Positions 15,674-23,795 of a stretch of 35,888 nt of DNA are shown here, piece after piece. The stretch comes from Clostridia bacterium (GTDB taxonomy: Bacteria; Bacillota; Clostridia; RGIG6154): contig JAFQQW010000045.1 of NCBI GenBank assembly GCA_017410375.1, positions 1 to 35,888 of the forward strand. Reading direction: 5' to 3'. Both the position numbers and the translations under genes were made by a program. Below the pieces are notes generated by a model. That model was not told where the DNA came from and made no database searches. It saw only the letters and a list, made by a program, of their open reading frames with translations. Within the stretch, counting starts at the first letter, position 1; each line of letters begins with the position of its first letter.

Positions 15674-18373
15674 GTGACAAGCGCAATTGAACTATCCGGT
15701 ATCACCAAGACCTTCGGGTCAGTTATTGCCAATAAAGATATTGAGTTTTCCGCAAAGCATGGCGAAATTCTCGCACTTTTGGGGGAAAACGGTTCGGGTA
15801 AAACCACATTGATGAATATTTTGTCCGGTATTTACAAGCCGGACTGCGGGGATATTTATGTAAACGGGGAAAAGGTTGTCATTCAGTCTCCCGAGGACGC
15901 AAAAAGACTGGGCATCGGTATGGTGCATCAGCATTTTAAGCTGGTGGAAAACTTTACTGCCGCAGATAACATCTGGGTAGGCTCCGATGCGGACAACGGG
16001 CTGTTCTTAAAAAAGGAACGCTATGAAAAAATCCGGGAATTCAGCCACAAGTTCGGCTTTGAGATTGACCCGTATAAAAAAATATGCGATATGTCGGTCA
16101 GCGAAAAGCAAACGGTTGAAATCCTGAAGATTTTATATTACGGTGCGAAAATTCTTATTTTAGACGAACCCACCGCTGTACTGACACCCCAGGAAATCGA
16201 AAAGCTGTTCGATGTATTCCGGGCAATGCGCGACAACGGTTGTTCGGTTATTATAATTACTCATAAATTAAATGAAGTTTTAGAACTGAGTGACCGCGTA
16301 ACCATTCTACGGAGCGGGAGAAGTGTTGCTACGGTCAATACGGCAGAAACAAACGAAAAAGAACTGACCGAGCTGATGGTGGGTCGTCCTGTTGACCTTT
16401 CCATTGACCGTCCTGTCAACGATTTTACCGAGGTGCTTTTAAATGTACACCATCTGACGGTGGAAAACGCAGAGGGTGTGGAAGCACTTAAAGACATTTC
16501 CTTTGACTTAAAGAGCGGTGAAATTTTGGGTGTTGCAGGTATTGCAGGCAGCGGTCAGAGTGAGCTTTGTGAATCTATAACGGGGCTGCATCCCATCAAA
16601 AAGGGTGCGATTCTGTATAAAAAAGAGAATATCAGCGGTAAAGAGCCGAGAGAAATTATTGATTTGGGTATCAGTATGAGCTTTATCCCCGAGGACCGTT
16701 TAGGCATGGGTCTTGCGGCATCTTTGGATATGGTAGATAACATGATGCTCAAAACCTACAGAAAAGGAAATTCTCCGTTTGTAGACAGAAAGAGTGCGGC
16801 GGCTTTAGCTGAAAAGCTGATTGAGGATCTGGACATTGTAACGCCCGGTATTCATACACCCGTTCGCCGTTTGTCGGGCGGTAACGTACAAAAGGTTCTT
16901 TTGGGCAGAGAAATTGATGCAAGCCCGAACGTGCTGATTACCGCATATCCGGTGCGAGGACTGGACATCAACTCTTCCTATACCATTTACGATTTGCTGA
17001 ATGCCCAGAAGCAAAAAGGTGTCGGTGTGTTGTTTATCGGCGAAGACTTAGACGTAATGCTTAAGCTTTGCGACCGCATTATGGTGCTGTGTCACGGTGA
17101 AATCACCGGAATTGTGGATGCAAAGGATGTAACCAAGGAAGAGCTTGGTCTGATGATGACCGGGGCGCATAATTTGGGTGAGGTGCGCAAGCAGGAGGTA
17201 AGAGAAGCCAAAACGGTTGAACTTCCCGAAATGCAGATGCCCGAAACCAAACAGGTTAAAGTGAAAAAAGAACCTCTTTTCCGAATGGTAAAGCGCGACG
17301 AGCTGCCCTGGTGGAAAAATGCGCTGATGTATCTTTTTGCAATTTTCCTGGCACTTTGTGCAGGCGGTGTTTTTGTGGCATGTACCGGTGTAAATCCGCT
17401 TAATTATTTTATAACGGTAGTCAGCGGATGCTTTAATAATCCCATTTACTTAAAGGGCTATTTGAATCTGATTCCGCCCCTTCTGATTACCTCTTTGGGT
17501 ATTGCGCTGGCATTTAAGATGCGGTTTTGGAATATCGGCGGTAACGGTCAGTTTATCATGGGTGCCATTTGTGCAACCTGGGTGGGGCATCTTGCGGCAA
17601 ACAATCTGGCACAGCCCCTTACCCTTTTGCTGATGCTGGCGGCAGGTATCCTGGGCGCAGGGATTTATGCGTTTATTCCTGCATTTTTTAAGGTGAAATT
17701 CAATACAAACGAAACCTTATTTACTTTAATGCTCAACTATGTTGCCATTTATGTGCTGGCATACCTGAAAAACACCATGTTCTTCCGTAAGGTGTCCGAA
17801 ACCGGTCAGGTTTTCCGTCCCGATTTTAAGGCACTGGCGGAAAACGCACACATGTTCAACAGCAATTTTGGCGGCATGGTGATTGATGTTACCATTTTCA
17901 TTGCTTTGATTCTTACAGTTTTACTGTTCTTCTATTTCCGTAAGACCAAGCAGGGATATGAGATTTCGGTTGTGGGTGACAGCCCGGCAACCGCGCGCTA
18001 CGGCGGTATGAACGTAAAGAAAATTACCTTCAGAACCATTTTCTTAAGCGGTGCGCTGATTGGTGCGGCAGGTATGTTTCAGGTTGCGGGACTTGCAACC
18101 ACCCACACATTAAGCGAAGGTATTGCAAACAATGTGGGCTTTACCGGCATTACGGTAGCATGGCTTGCAAAGCTGAATCCTTTTGGTATTCTGATCGCCA
18201 CAGCCCTTTTGTGTATGTTGGAAAAGGGATGTGCAGTGGCAGAAAGCACCTATCAGATTTCTTCGGCAGCATCTTCTATTTTGCAGGGTATTATTCTGTT
18301 TACGGTGCTGGCGGCAGACTTCTTTACCAGATATAAAATTGTAGGCGGTACCAAGGGAGGTGAGCAGAAATGA
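15674..18373 (+). CDS. Nucleoside ABC importer, ATPase-permease fusion
   Basis: This 899-residue protein joins two components that are usually separate. Residues about 1-510 are a tandem sugar/nucleoside-type ATPase. The first cassette has Walker A GENGSGKTT (residues 37-45) and Walker B ILILDEPTAVLTPQE. The second has a degenerate GIAGSGQSE but signature LSGGNVQKVLL, as is usual for the family. A charged Pro/Glu/Lys linker (about 510-550) leads to a permease with around eight to ten membrane segments, including the family motif MRFWNIGGNGQ. It starts at GTG (15674) with AAAGGATG upstream. It overlaps the second permease by 4 nt (ATGA). The reading frame runs unbroken through the junction, so a sequencing error joining two genes is possible but not indicated. 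Confidence 0.9.
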   Translation: MTSAIELSGITKTFGSVIANKDIEFSAKHGEILALLGENGSGKTTLMNILSGIYKPDCGDIYVNGEKVVIQSPEDAKRLGIGMVHQHFKLVENFTAADNIWVGSDADNGLFLKKERYEKIREFSHKFGFEIDPYKKICDMSVSEKQTVEILKILYYGAKILILDEPTAVLTPQEIEKLFDVFRAMRDNGCSVIIITHKLNEVLELSDRVTILRSGRSVATVNTAETNEKELTELMVGRPVDLSIDRPVNDFTEVLLNVHHLTVENAEGVEALKDISFDLKSGEILGVAGIAGSGQSELCESITGLHPIKKGAILYKKENISGKEPREIIDLGISMSFIPEDRLGMGLAASLDMVDNMMLKTYRKGNSPFVDRKSAAALAEKLIEDLDIVTPGIHTPVRRLSGGNVQKVLLGREIDASPNVLITAYPVRGLDINSSYTIYDLLNAQKQKGVGVLFIGEDLDVMLKLCDRIMVLCHGEITGIVDAKDVTKEELGLMMTGAHNLGEVRKQEVREAKTVELPEMQMPETKQVKVKKEPLFRMVKRDELPWWKNALMYLFAIFLALCAGGVFVACTGVNPLNYFITVVSGCFNNPIYLKGYLNLIPPLLITSLGIALAFKMRFWNIGGNGQFIMGAICATWVGHLAANNLAQPLTLLLMLAAGILGAGIYAFIPAFFKVKFNTNETLFTLMLNYVAIYVLAYLKNTMFFRKVSETGQVFRPDFKALAENAHMFNSNFGGMVIDVTIFIALILTVLLFFYFRKTKQGYEISVVGDSPATARYGGMNVKKITFRTIFLSGALIGAAGMFQVAGLATTHTLSEGIANNVGFTGITVAWLAKLNPFGILIATALLCMLEKGCAVAESTYQISSAASSILQGIILFTVLAADFFTRYKIVGGTKGGEQK

Positions 18374-19353
18374 TGGTTTTAATCAATTTCATTTTCAATT
18401 CCGTTCGTGCGGGCACACCGCTTCTGCTCGGTACCACAGGCGAAATCGTAACCGAAAAATCAGGCAGCTTAAACCTTGGTGTTGAGGGTATGATGGCAAT
18501 GGGTGCGGTGTTTGGCTATTACTTTGCGTGTATCACCAACAATGTATTGATTGGTCTCCTGGCAGGCTTTCTGGCAGGGGCGTTGGGCGGTCTGATATTT
18601 GCATTTCTTACCGTTTCCATGCAGGCAAATCAGAATGTAAGCGGTTTGGCACTGACCACTTTTGGCTCGGGTGTGTATCTGTTTGTGGGACGTGCGTTGG
18701 TTGCGGAGGAAAAATTCCCTGCGTTGACCGACTCGCCTGCAATCTTAGCATTTAAGACGGACAGCGGTATTCCGTTCCTTAGAGACATTCCGTATCTTGG
18801 AAAGCTTCTGTTCTCGTACAACATGTTTGTGTATATTGCTATCGCCATTGCAGTTTTGCTTTGGATTTACATTATGCGCACCAAGAAAGGGCTTAAAATG
18901 CGTGCAGTGGGTGAAAATCCTGCTTCGGCAGATGCCTGTGGTGTAAGGGTAAACCTTTATAAATATCTCCATATTATTTTGGGCGCAGGTGTTTGCGGTC
19001 TGGGCGGTTTATATATGGCGCTTGTGACCAACGGCGGAGCCTGGAACGAAAACTGGATTAACGGCTTTGGCTGGATTTCGGTGGCTTTGGTTATTTTTGC
19101 AAACTGGAGTCCGACCCGTGCCATTTTCGGTTCGTTTTTCTTCGGTATGCTGAACGCGTTGCAGGCATGGAAAGGCAATCTTGCGGATGCATTCCCAAGC
19201 CTGCTTGGCTGGTTGGGTAAAATTCCGAATGAATTTTATCAGATGTTGCCGTTCCTGATTACTGCATTGATTCTGGTTATTACCTCTATGGGTAAAAAGA
19301 AGAATGCAGAGCCGAAAGCAATAGGTATCAACTATTTCCGTGAAGAAAGATAA
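18370..19353 (+). CDS. Nucleoside ABC importer permease (BMP system)
   Basis: This 327-residue membrane protein is the second permease of the BMP-type importer. Family features are TTGEIVTEKSGSLNLGVEGM near the N terminus, repeated hydrophobic segments, and MRAVGENPASADACGV before the next loop, corresponding to the ATPase-coupling region. The start overlaps the fusion protein's stop by 4 nt, which suggests translational coupling. It completes the set of binding lipoprotein, ATPase, permease 1 and permease 2. A strong terminator follows. Confidence 0.92.
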   Translation: MMVLINFIFNSVRAGTPLLLGTTGEIVTEKSGSLNLGVEGMMAMGAVFGYYFACITNNVLIGLLAGFLAGALGGLIFAFLTVSMQANQNVSGLALTTFGSGVYLFVGRALVAEEKFPALTDSPAILAFKTDSGIPFLRDIPYLGKLLFSYNMFVYIAIAIAVLLWIYIMRTKKGLKMRAVGENPASADACGVRVNLYKYLHIILGAGVCGLGGLYMALVTNGGAWNENWINGFGWISVALVIFANWSPTRAIFGSFFFGMLNALQAWKGNLADAFPSLLGWLGKIPNEFYQMLPFLITALILVITSMGKKKNAEPKAIGINYFREER

Positions 19354-19355
19354 AA

Positions 19356-19388
19356 CAAAAGCAATCTGCATACTGCAGATTGCTTTTG
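19356..19388 (+). terminator. Terminator of the nucleoside importer operon
   Basis: CAAAAGCAATCTGCA (19356-19370) pairs perfectly with TGCAGATTGCTTTTG (19374-19388) around TAC. The T run is short, but the stem is 15 bp. It starts 3 nt after the permease stop. Confidence 0.85.
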
Positions 19389-19400
19389 TTAAGATTTCTA

Positions 19401-19429
19401 TTTACAAACGCAAAAATGTATTGTATAAT
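19401..19429 (+). promoter_or_regulatory. Promoter of mscL
   Basis: TTTACA (19401-19406), 17 bp and a perfect TATAAT (19424-19429), about 33 nt before the mscL ATG. Confidence 0.75.
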
Positions 19430-19462
19430 TAAAATAGATTAACATTTTTTGGAGGTATACTT

Positions 19463-19852
19463 ATGAAAAAATTTTTTAATGAATTTAAGGCATTTGCATT
19501 AAAGGGCAACATGCTGGACCTGGCAATTGGTGTTGTAATCGGCGGTGCGTTTACAGGGATTATAAACTCTATTGTCAATGACATTATTATGCCGATTGTA
19601 GGTCTTCTTTGCGGTGGCTTGAATTTTTCGTTTCTTGCATACCGTGTGCCGTTCGGCAAAGGCGAAACGATTATTGCATACGGCAACCTGATTCAGGTGT
19701 TTGTAAACTTTGTGATTGTGGCACTCTGCCTGTTTTTGGTGGTAAAAGCTATGAATCGCTTTAAGAAAAAAGAAGAAGAAAAACCTGCGGCAAAGCCTGC
19801 TGACGTAGAGCTTCTGGAAGAAATCCGCGATATCTTAAAAGAAAAGAAGTAA
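19463..19852 (+). CDS. mscL: Large-conductance mechanosensitive channel
   Basis: This 129-residue protein is MscL, the pentameric pore that opens under membrane tension to release solutes in hypo-osmotic shock. It has the amphipathic N-terminal helix ([15 protein letters not shown]), TM1 with the pore-lining [25 protein letters not shown], a short loop, TM2 ([19 protein letters not shown]), and a charged cytoplasmic helix ending [15 protein letters not shown]. Length is typical. The start is preceded by GGAGG. It lies 28 nt before the SGNH gene on the same strand, with no terminator between. Confidence 0.96.
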   Translation: MKKFFNEFKAFALKGNMLDLAIGVVIGGAFTGIINSIVNDIIMPIVGLLCGGLNFSFLAYRVPFGKGETIIAYGNLIQVFVNFVIVALCLFLVVKAMNRFKKKEEEKPAAKPADVELLEEIRDILKEKK

Positions 19853-19880
19853 TAAGTTTTTTAGATTTGAGGGATGAAAA

Positions 19881-22800
19881 ATGAAAAAGCTAACAGCTTA
19901 TTTGTTGGTGCTTGCCATGCTTTTAAGTCTGCTACCCGTAACGGGCGTTCTGGCAGCAACAGACGAAACCAATTTTGATCCGGTAAAGCTCACCATAACA
20001 GGTGCAGGCTCAACCGGTACAGGCAAAAAACGTTTGGTGGCAGATGCAAGTGTTTTGCCTTTTACGGTAACCCGTGCAGGACAGCTTGCAGGCTGTCTGT
20101 TGAACGGTACCATTACCTATAGCGGTTCTAAAGGGTATTCTGCGTCCATTCCGTTTGTGGATGTGCCGCTGGCATCTTCTCCGGTGCGTAACGATACCAG
20201 TAAAATCAATCTGGACTTTGCGGTGCCCGAGGGCTATACCATAGAAATGGATAACCCCGAGCATCTGGCAGGCAAATATACCTACGATTTAACCCTTTCA
20301 CCGGCCCCGGCGCAAGAGGAATACAATGTGTATAACTTCGAGCCTTTTAAAATCCGTTTTGTGACCCGTGGTGCAAGCGGTCTAGGCAAGAGAATTGTCA
20401 TTCAGAACGATTTTCCCTTTGCAATCACCGAGGCAAACACCTTGCAGGGCTGTTTGTTAAACGGTACGGTAACGTATACAGGTCCCGATGACTATTCGCC
20501 GTCTGTTCCCTTTGTGGATGTGGTGGTTGGAGCACAGCCTTTGCGTACCGACGGCAATATTTCTCTGGATTTTGCGGTGCCCGAGGGGTACACCATTAAA
20601 GGCGAAAATGACCAGGCGGAATACTATACCTGGGATTTAACCATTTCACCTAAGCCTCTTCCGCAAACCGATATTCCGGAAGAGGGAAACACTTTCTTTG
20701 TGTTGCCTAAGCATTTCAGAAACAATTTAGGTACATGGGAAGAAACAACAGATGGATCGTATTCGGTTTTGTATGCCGGAACAAGTGCAAATAAAACCGA
20801 TGCATTTACCGGTATTAAAATTCCGGCTACGGCAACTTATAATATCTATAGCTTAGTCAAAGACTTTTCTACACAGGCGCCCGGTACCCGTTATGCAAAA
20901 ATTTCGGTAAACGGTACAACGCTTACCGATGCAGGTAAGCACGGCACAGACGGCTATAAATGGGAAAAGATTGGACAGATGAGTCTTGAAAAAGATGCTG
21001 TGGCAGAGATCAGAATGCTCGGTACATCTGCAAGCTATGCCAGAATGGCGGCGCTGATGTTTACCACCGAGGACGATTATATTCCTGCAGACGACAAGCT
21101 TTTTGCAGACTTGGAATTTGGCGCGGCAGAAACCGCAAGACTCGGTCTTTCTACAAGCGGTACGCATCTTTATATTCCGTACAGTGCGTTTACAAGCGAT
21201 TTAGGTGACTGGACTGTGGAAAACAATGCGTATTTGTTTGGCAGTAATGATAATACACTTAATAAGCCTGCAACCGCACTCATTGAAATCCCTGCAGACG
21301 GAACGTATTATGTTTGGGGCTATGCGAAAGACTTTACCTCCAACAACCAAGGCTCACGCCATGCAAAAATCGGTATCAACGGCAAAGAGCTTGCAAATAA
21401 AATCGGTCAGCACGGCGCGACCGAGGATACAGGTTCTAGCGGTTCATTCGGCTGGACCCTTGCGGGTAAAGTGAAATTAAAGCAGGGCAAGGTAACCGTT
21501 TCACTACATAATACAAGCTTTAATTTTGCGCGTGTAAAAGCGGTACTCATGACCACCGACGAAGCATTTTCCGGCTTTCAGCAGGAAACAACCGGTAATG
21601 CGTTAGATTTTACTGTGTCGCCCATTGACGATATTATTGATGTATCCTGCCTTTCTTCTTACGGCAACAAGATAGACTTTACATTGCGCAACAGAACCGC
21701 AAACGCACTTGCGGCAAACACCAAGGTGATTACCACTTTATATACCGCAGACGGTGTGCTGGCAGACGTAAATGTTAAAACCTTAACAAATGGACTTGGG
21801 GCATACAAAAGCTCTGAGGTGTTCAATCTGATTATGTCGCCCACCAGCGAATGGGCAACCGGTAAGGTTATGATCTGGGATTCTCTGGAAAAATTCAATC
21901 CGCTGGAAACCGAAACCACCTTCACCTTTACACCCGAGGACTATGCAAATCCTGATGAGGATGCAGGTGCAGACTTCGGCACGGTAACAAGCTATATGTT
22001 AGACTATGTGCCGGTAAAAGATGTGTATAAGGACGAATACTACAACCGCGACGGCTTAAACAACACCCTCTTGAAACTGCAGAAGGGTGAAGATGTGACC
22101 ATTGCCTACTTAGGCGGTAGTATCACGCAACAAAACACCTGGAGAACCTATACCACAAAGTGGTTTGAAGAAAACTATGAGGGTAATATAACCGAAGTGA
22201 ATATCGGTATTGCAGGCACAGGTGCAAACCTTGCGGTATGCCGAATCGATCAGGATATTTTAGTCCATAATCCCGACCTCGTATTTATTGAATATGCAGT
22301 AAACGGCGGTGAGGCAAAAGACATGGAAGGCATGGTGCGTAAGGTTTGGGAGCATGACCCAACCACAGATATCTGCTTTGTATACACCACCATAACCTCC
22401 AATTACTCTACCTATGCGGCAGGCGATATTCACAATTATGCAAAAGTTTTTGAGGGCGTTGCTGAATACTATGGCGTTCCGTCGGTATTCTTTGGTAAAC
22501 AGGCATTTGACTTGTATGATCAGGGCAAATTAACTCTGTCTGCCAAAACACAGGAGGAAGGTAAAATCCTTTATACTACAGACGGCGTACATCCCACTAC
22601 CGACGGTGGCTGGCTGGCGGCAGGTGCCATTGCCCGTTCGGTTGTGAACATGGAAAAGACCTTTGATAAGGAAACCTATACCGAAACCAATCACACCATG
22701 CCCGAAACCTATTATGATGCTTTCCCTTGGGTGGATGCAAGCTACAGCATGGATTGGGATAAGATGAAGTTTGAGGGTACCTGGATGGATTGCTCGCTGG

Positions 22801-23231
22801 ATGAAAGCAACAACTTTAAGAATTTCCCGTATTCGGGCGGTTATCTTTCCGAGTTCAAGAAGATGTTCCCCAAACTGACAGGTACTAAGGTCGCAGAATC
22901 CTCTGTAACCGTAAAATTCAAGGGCACCGACATTGGTGTGTTTGAAGCAGGCGGTCAGTTCTCGGGTCAGCTTCGGGTGATTGTGGACGGCACAGAGCTT
23001 TCAAGTAAGCTCAAGCTCTATAACAACAATGACTCTAAGCTTCGTCATCAGTATTACTTCATTGATACCTTGCCCTATGGCGAGCATACCGTAACCTTTA
23101 TTTTGGATTCTACAATGCCCGATAAATCCTATCTGCAGGGTCAACACCCCAACGATACGCTCTATGAACGCAATGAATTCTATTTGGGCAGAATTTTAGT
23201 GAACGGTGAAATCTTAGATATAAACGAATAA
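19881..23231 (+). CDS. Large secreted SGNH/GDSL hydrolase with tandem beta domains
   Basis: This 1116-residue protein has a signal peptide (cleavage near residue 25, VLAA-TDE). Residues about 27-150 and 150-265 are one repeated module (both contain GCLLNGT, SIPFVDV or SVPFVDV, and LDFAVPEGYTI). About 270-405 and 415-560 are a second repeated module (YAKISVNG or HAKIGING with an aromatic-rich strand). About 735-950 is an SGNH esterase/lipase domain: YLGGSITQQ with Ser747 nucleophile, and DGVHPTTDGG with Asp901/His904. The final ~130 residues (SVTVKFKGTDIGVFE, GEHTVTFIL) resemble a carbohydrate-binding or esterase-linked jelly roll. Deacetylation or de-esterification of a polysaccharide is plausible. 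No SLH or LPXTG anchor is seen. Its terminator is split by the next element. Confidence 0.83.
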   Translation: MKKLTAYLLVLAMLLSLLPVTGVLAATDETNFDPVKLTITGAGSTGTGKKRLVADASVLPFTVTRAGQLAGCLLNGTITYSGSKGYSASIPFVDVPLASSPVRNDTSKINLDFAVPEGYTIEMDNPEHLAGKYTYDLTLSPAPAQEEYNVYNFEPFKIRFVTRGASGLGKRIVIQNDFPFAITEANTLQGCLLNGTVTYTGPDDYSPSVPFVDVVVGAQPLRTDGNISLDFAVPEGYTIKGENDQAEYYTWDLTISPKPLPQTDIPEEGNTFFVLPKHFRNNLGTWEETTDGSYSVLYAGTSANKTDAFTGIKIPATATYNIYSLVKDFSTQAPGTRYAKISVNGTTLTDAGKHGTDGYKWEKIGQMSLEKDAVAEIRMLGTSASYARMAALMFTTEDDYIPADDKLFADLEFGAAETARLGLSTSGTHLYIPYSAFTSDLGDWTVENNAYLFGSNDNTLNKPATALIEIPADGTYYVWGYAKDFTSNNQGSRHAKIGINGKELANKIGQHGATEDTGSSGSFGWTLAGKVKLKQGKVTVSLHNTSFNFARVKAVLMTTDEAFSGFQQETTGNALDFTVSPIDDIIDVSCLSSYGNKIDFTLRNRTANALAANTKVITTLYTADGVLADVNVKTLTNGLGAYKSSEVFNLIMSPTSEWATGKVMIWDSLEKFNPLETETTFTFTPEDYANPDEDAGADFGTVTSYMLDYVPVKDVYKDEYYNRDGLNNTLLKLQKGEDVTIAYLGGSITQQNTWRTYTTKWFEENYEGNITEVNIGIAGTGANLAVCRIDQDILVHNPDLVFIEYAVNGGEAKDMEGMVRKVWEHDPTTDICFVYTTITSNYSTYAAGDIHNYAKVFEGVAEYYGVPSVFFGKQAFDLYDQGKLTLSAKTQEEGKILYTTDGVHPTTDGGWLAAGAIARSVVNMEKTFDKETYTETNHTMPETYYDAFPWVDASYSMDWDKMKFEGTWMDCSLDESNNFKNFPYSGGYLSEFKKMFPKLTGTKVAESSVTVKFKGTDIGVFEAGGQFSGQLRVIVDGTELSSKLKLYNNNDSKLRHQYYFIDTLPYGEHTVTFILDSTMPDKSYLQGQHPNDTLYERNEFYLGRILVNGEILDINE

Positions 23232-23232
23232 T

Positions 23233-23251
23233 AAAAAAGCATTCCCGTATG
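23233..23251. terminator. Left arm of a split bidirectional terminator
   Basis: AAAAAAGCATTCCCGTATG begins 2 nt after the SGNH stop. It is the exact reverse complement of the right arm at 24959-24977, which lies next to the galM stop. In the ancestral state the two arms should have formed a single 13-bp G+C-containing hairpin with A/T tails between these convergent genes. Now about 1.7 kb separates them. Confidence 0.75.
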
Positions 23252-23279
23252 AGGTGTACTTGTTAAGGACAGCAATTTG

Positions 23280-23315
23280 AAAAGGCAGAAACGAAATCAA
23301 TCGTTTCTGCCTTTT
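23280..23315 (+). terminator. Perfect 15-bp hairpin near the left end of the insert
   Basis: AAAAGGCAGAAACGA (23280-23294) and TCGTTTCTGCCTTTT (23301-23315) pair perfectly around AATCAA. It is a terminator-type hairpin with A and T flanks and could now end SGNH transcription in place of the split one. Confidence 0.75.
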
Positions 23316-23460
23316 ATTGTAGGGACGATTCACGAATCGCCCGTTTTATAAGGTCTTAGGATTATCCTAAATATTGGGGAAGATGCCATACATCTTCCCT
23401 GCTTGTTACAGTGCCGGACAAGATTCTTATTGAAAAACTTAATAAATTTCACCAAAACTA
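23316..23460. repeat. Intergenic stretch rich in small palindromes
   Basis: Within 23322-23342 GGGACGATTC and GAATCGCCC form a near-palindrome of a type common as a dispersed intergenic repeat in bacteria. TTAGGA-TTA-TCCTAA (23356-23370) and GGGAAGATG-CCATA-CATCTTCCC (23377-23399) are two further hairpins. No gene is supported here. A 20-codon open stretch ending at a stop before the promoter has no start or RBS. Confidence 0.5.
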
Positions 23461-23489
23461 TTGATAAAACATAAAAATCGTAGTATAAT
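23461..23489 (+). promoter_or_regulatory. Strong promoter inside the insert
   Basis: TTGATA (23461-23466), exactly 17 bp, and a perfect TATAAT (23484-23489). The expected start is near 23496-23497, which is where the 155-nt self-complementary segment begins. Its strength and exact fit make an RNA transcript from here likely. Confidence 0.75.
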
Positions 23490-23496
23490 AATAAAT

Positions 23497-23651
23497 GCGA
23501 AACCAATTTAATATGTTATACAGTGTTGAGGTATATTTTCTTTTGGGATAATATACTTATCTTTGCATATGCTGATATTTGAATTTGATAAAAATGCAAA
23601 TTCCATTTATCAGTGTATGTGTATATCTCATGCTGTATAAATTGGTTTCGC
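23497..23651 (+). ncRNA. 155-nt self-complementary leader or small RNA, unknown class
   Basis: The first 14 nt, GCGAAACCAATTTA (23497-23510), pair perfectly with TAAATTGGTTTCGC (23638-23651). Further inward, after an 8-nt bulge, TACAG pairs with CTGTA, then GAG/CTC and TATA pairs. CTGATA (near 23572) pairs with TATCAG, and GAATTTG (23581-23587) pairs with CAAATTC (23597-23603). The segment starts exactly where the promoter predicts transcription to begin. The closing-stem-plus-internal-arms shape is that of a structured RNA. I do not recognise it as a known riboswitch, 6S RNA or retron RNA. It may be a free small RNA or the aptamer part of the attenuator that follows. Confidence 0.55.
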
Positions 23652-23653
23652 GA

Positions 23654-23703
23654 CTATCGGAGTTTGCGTTTTTTATGCGTCTGCTTCGGTAGGCGCATTT
23701 TTT
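23654..23703 (+). promoter_or_regulatory. Terminator with competing antiterminator, ahead of the lectin gene
   Basis: ATGCGTCTGC (23675-23684) pairs with GTAGGCGCAT (23689-23698) around a UUCG tetraloop, followed by a T run to 23703: a good terminator. CTATCGGAG (23654-23662) can instead pair over all nine bases (with wobbles) with CTTCGGTAG (23684-23692), which would open the terminator. Mutually exclusive folds of this sort are the hallmark of transcription attenuation. No good separate promoter is seen between here and the lectin gene at 23796. Confidence 0.55.
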
Positions 23704-23727
23704 AATTTGTAAATAAATACGACAAAC

Positions 23728-23737
23728 TTTGGGGTGC
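23728..23737 (+). repeat. Left copy of a 10-bp inverted repeat flanking the lectin gene
   Basis: TTTGGGGTGC at 23728-23737 recurs as GCACCCCAAA at 24748-24757. The two sit 59 bp before and 22 bp after the lectin coding region. The right copy is also part of a small palindrome, ATTTGG-CACC-CCAAAT. It may mark a cassette boundary within the insert, or be chance. Confidence 0.4.
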
Positions 23738-23795
23738 AGTTTTCGTTCTGCCAATTAAAAGTTGCGCAAAAATATAAACATAGAAAGGAAACATT

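Noticed and set aside
23372-23460. Remnant coding sequence before the insert promoter
   Set aside because: A short open stretch ending in a stop has no start codon, RBS or recognisable motif.
23497-23651. Retron msr-msd with 14-bp closing repeats upstream of a gene
   Set aside because: The closing repeat and hairpin fit loosely, but the following gene encodes a ricin-B lectin, not a reverse transcriptase, and no RT is in the window.
23497-23703. 6S RNA
   Set aside because: Size and terminator are near, but the internal loop is not at the centre and the internal arms are not as in 6S; known 6S motifs are not seen.
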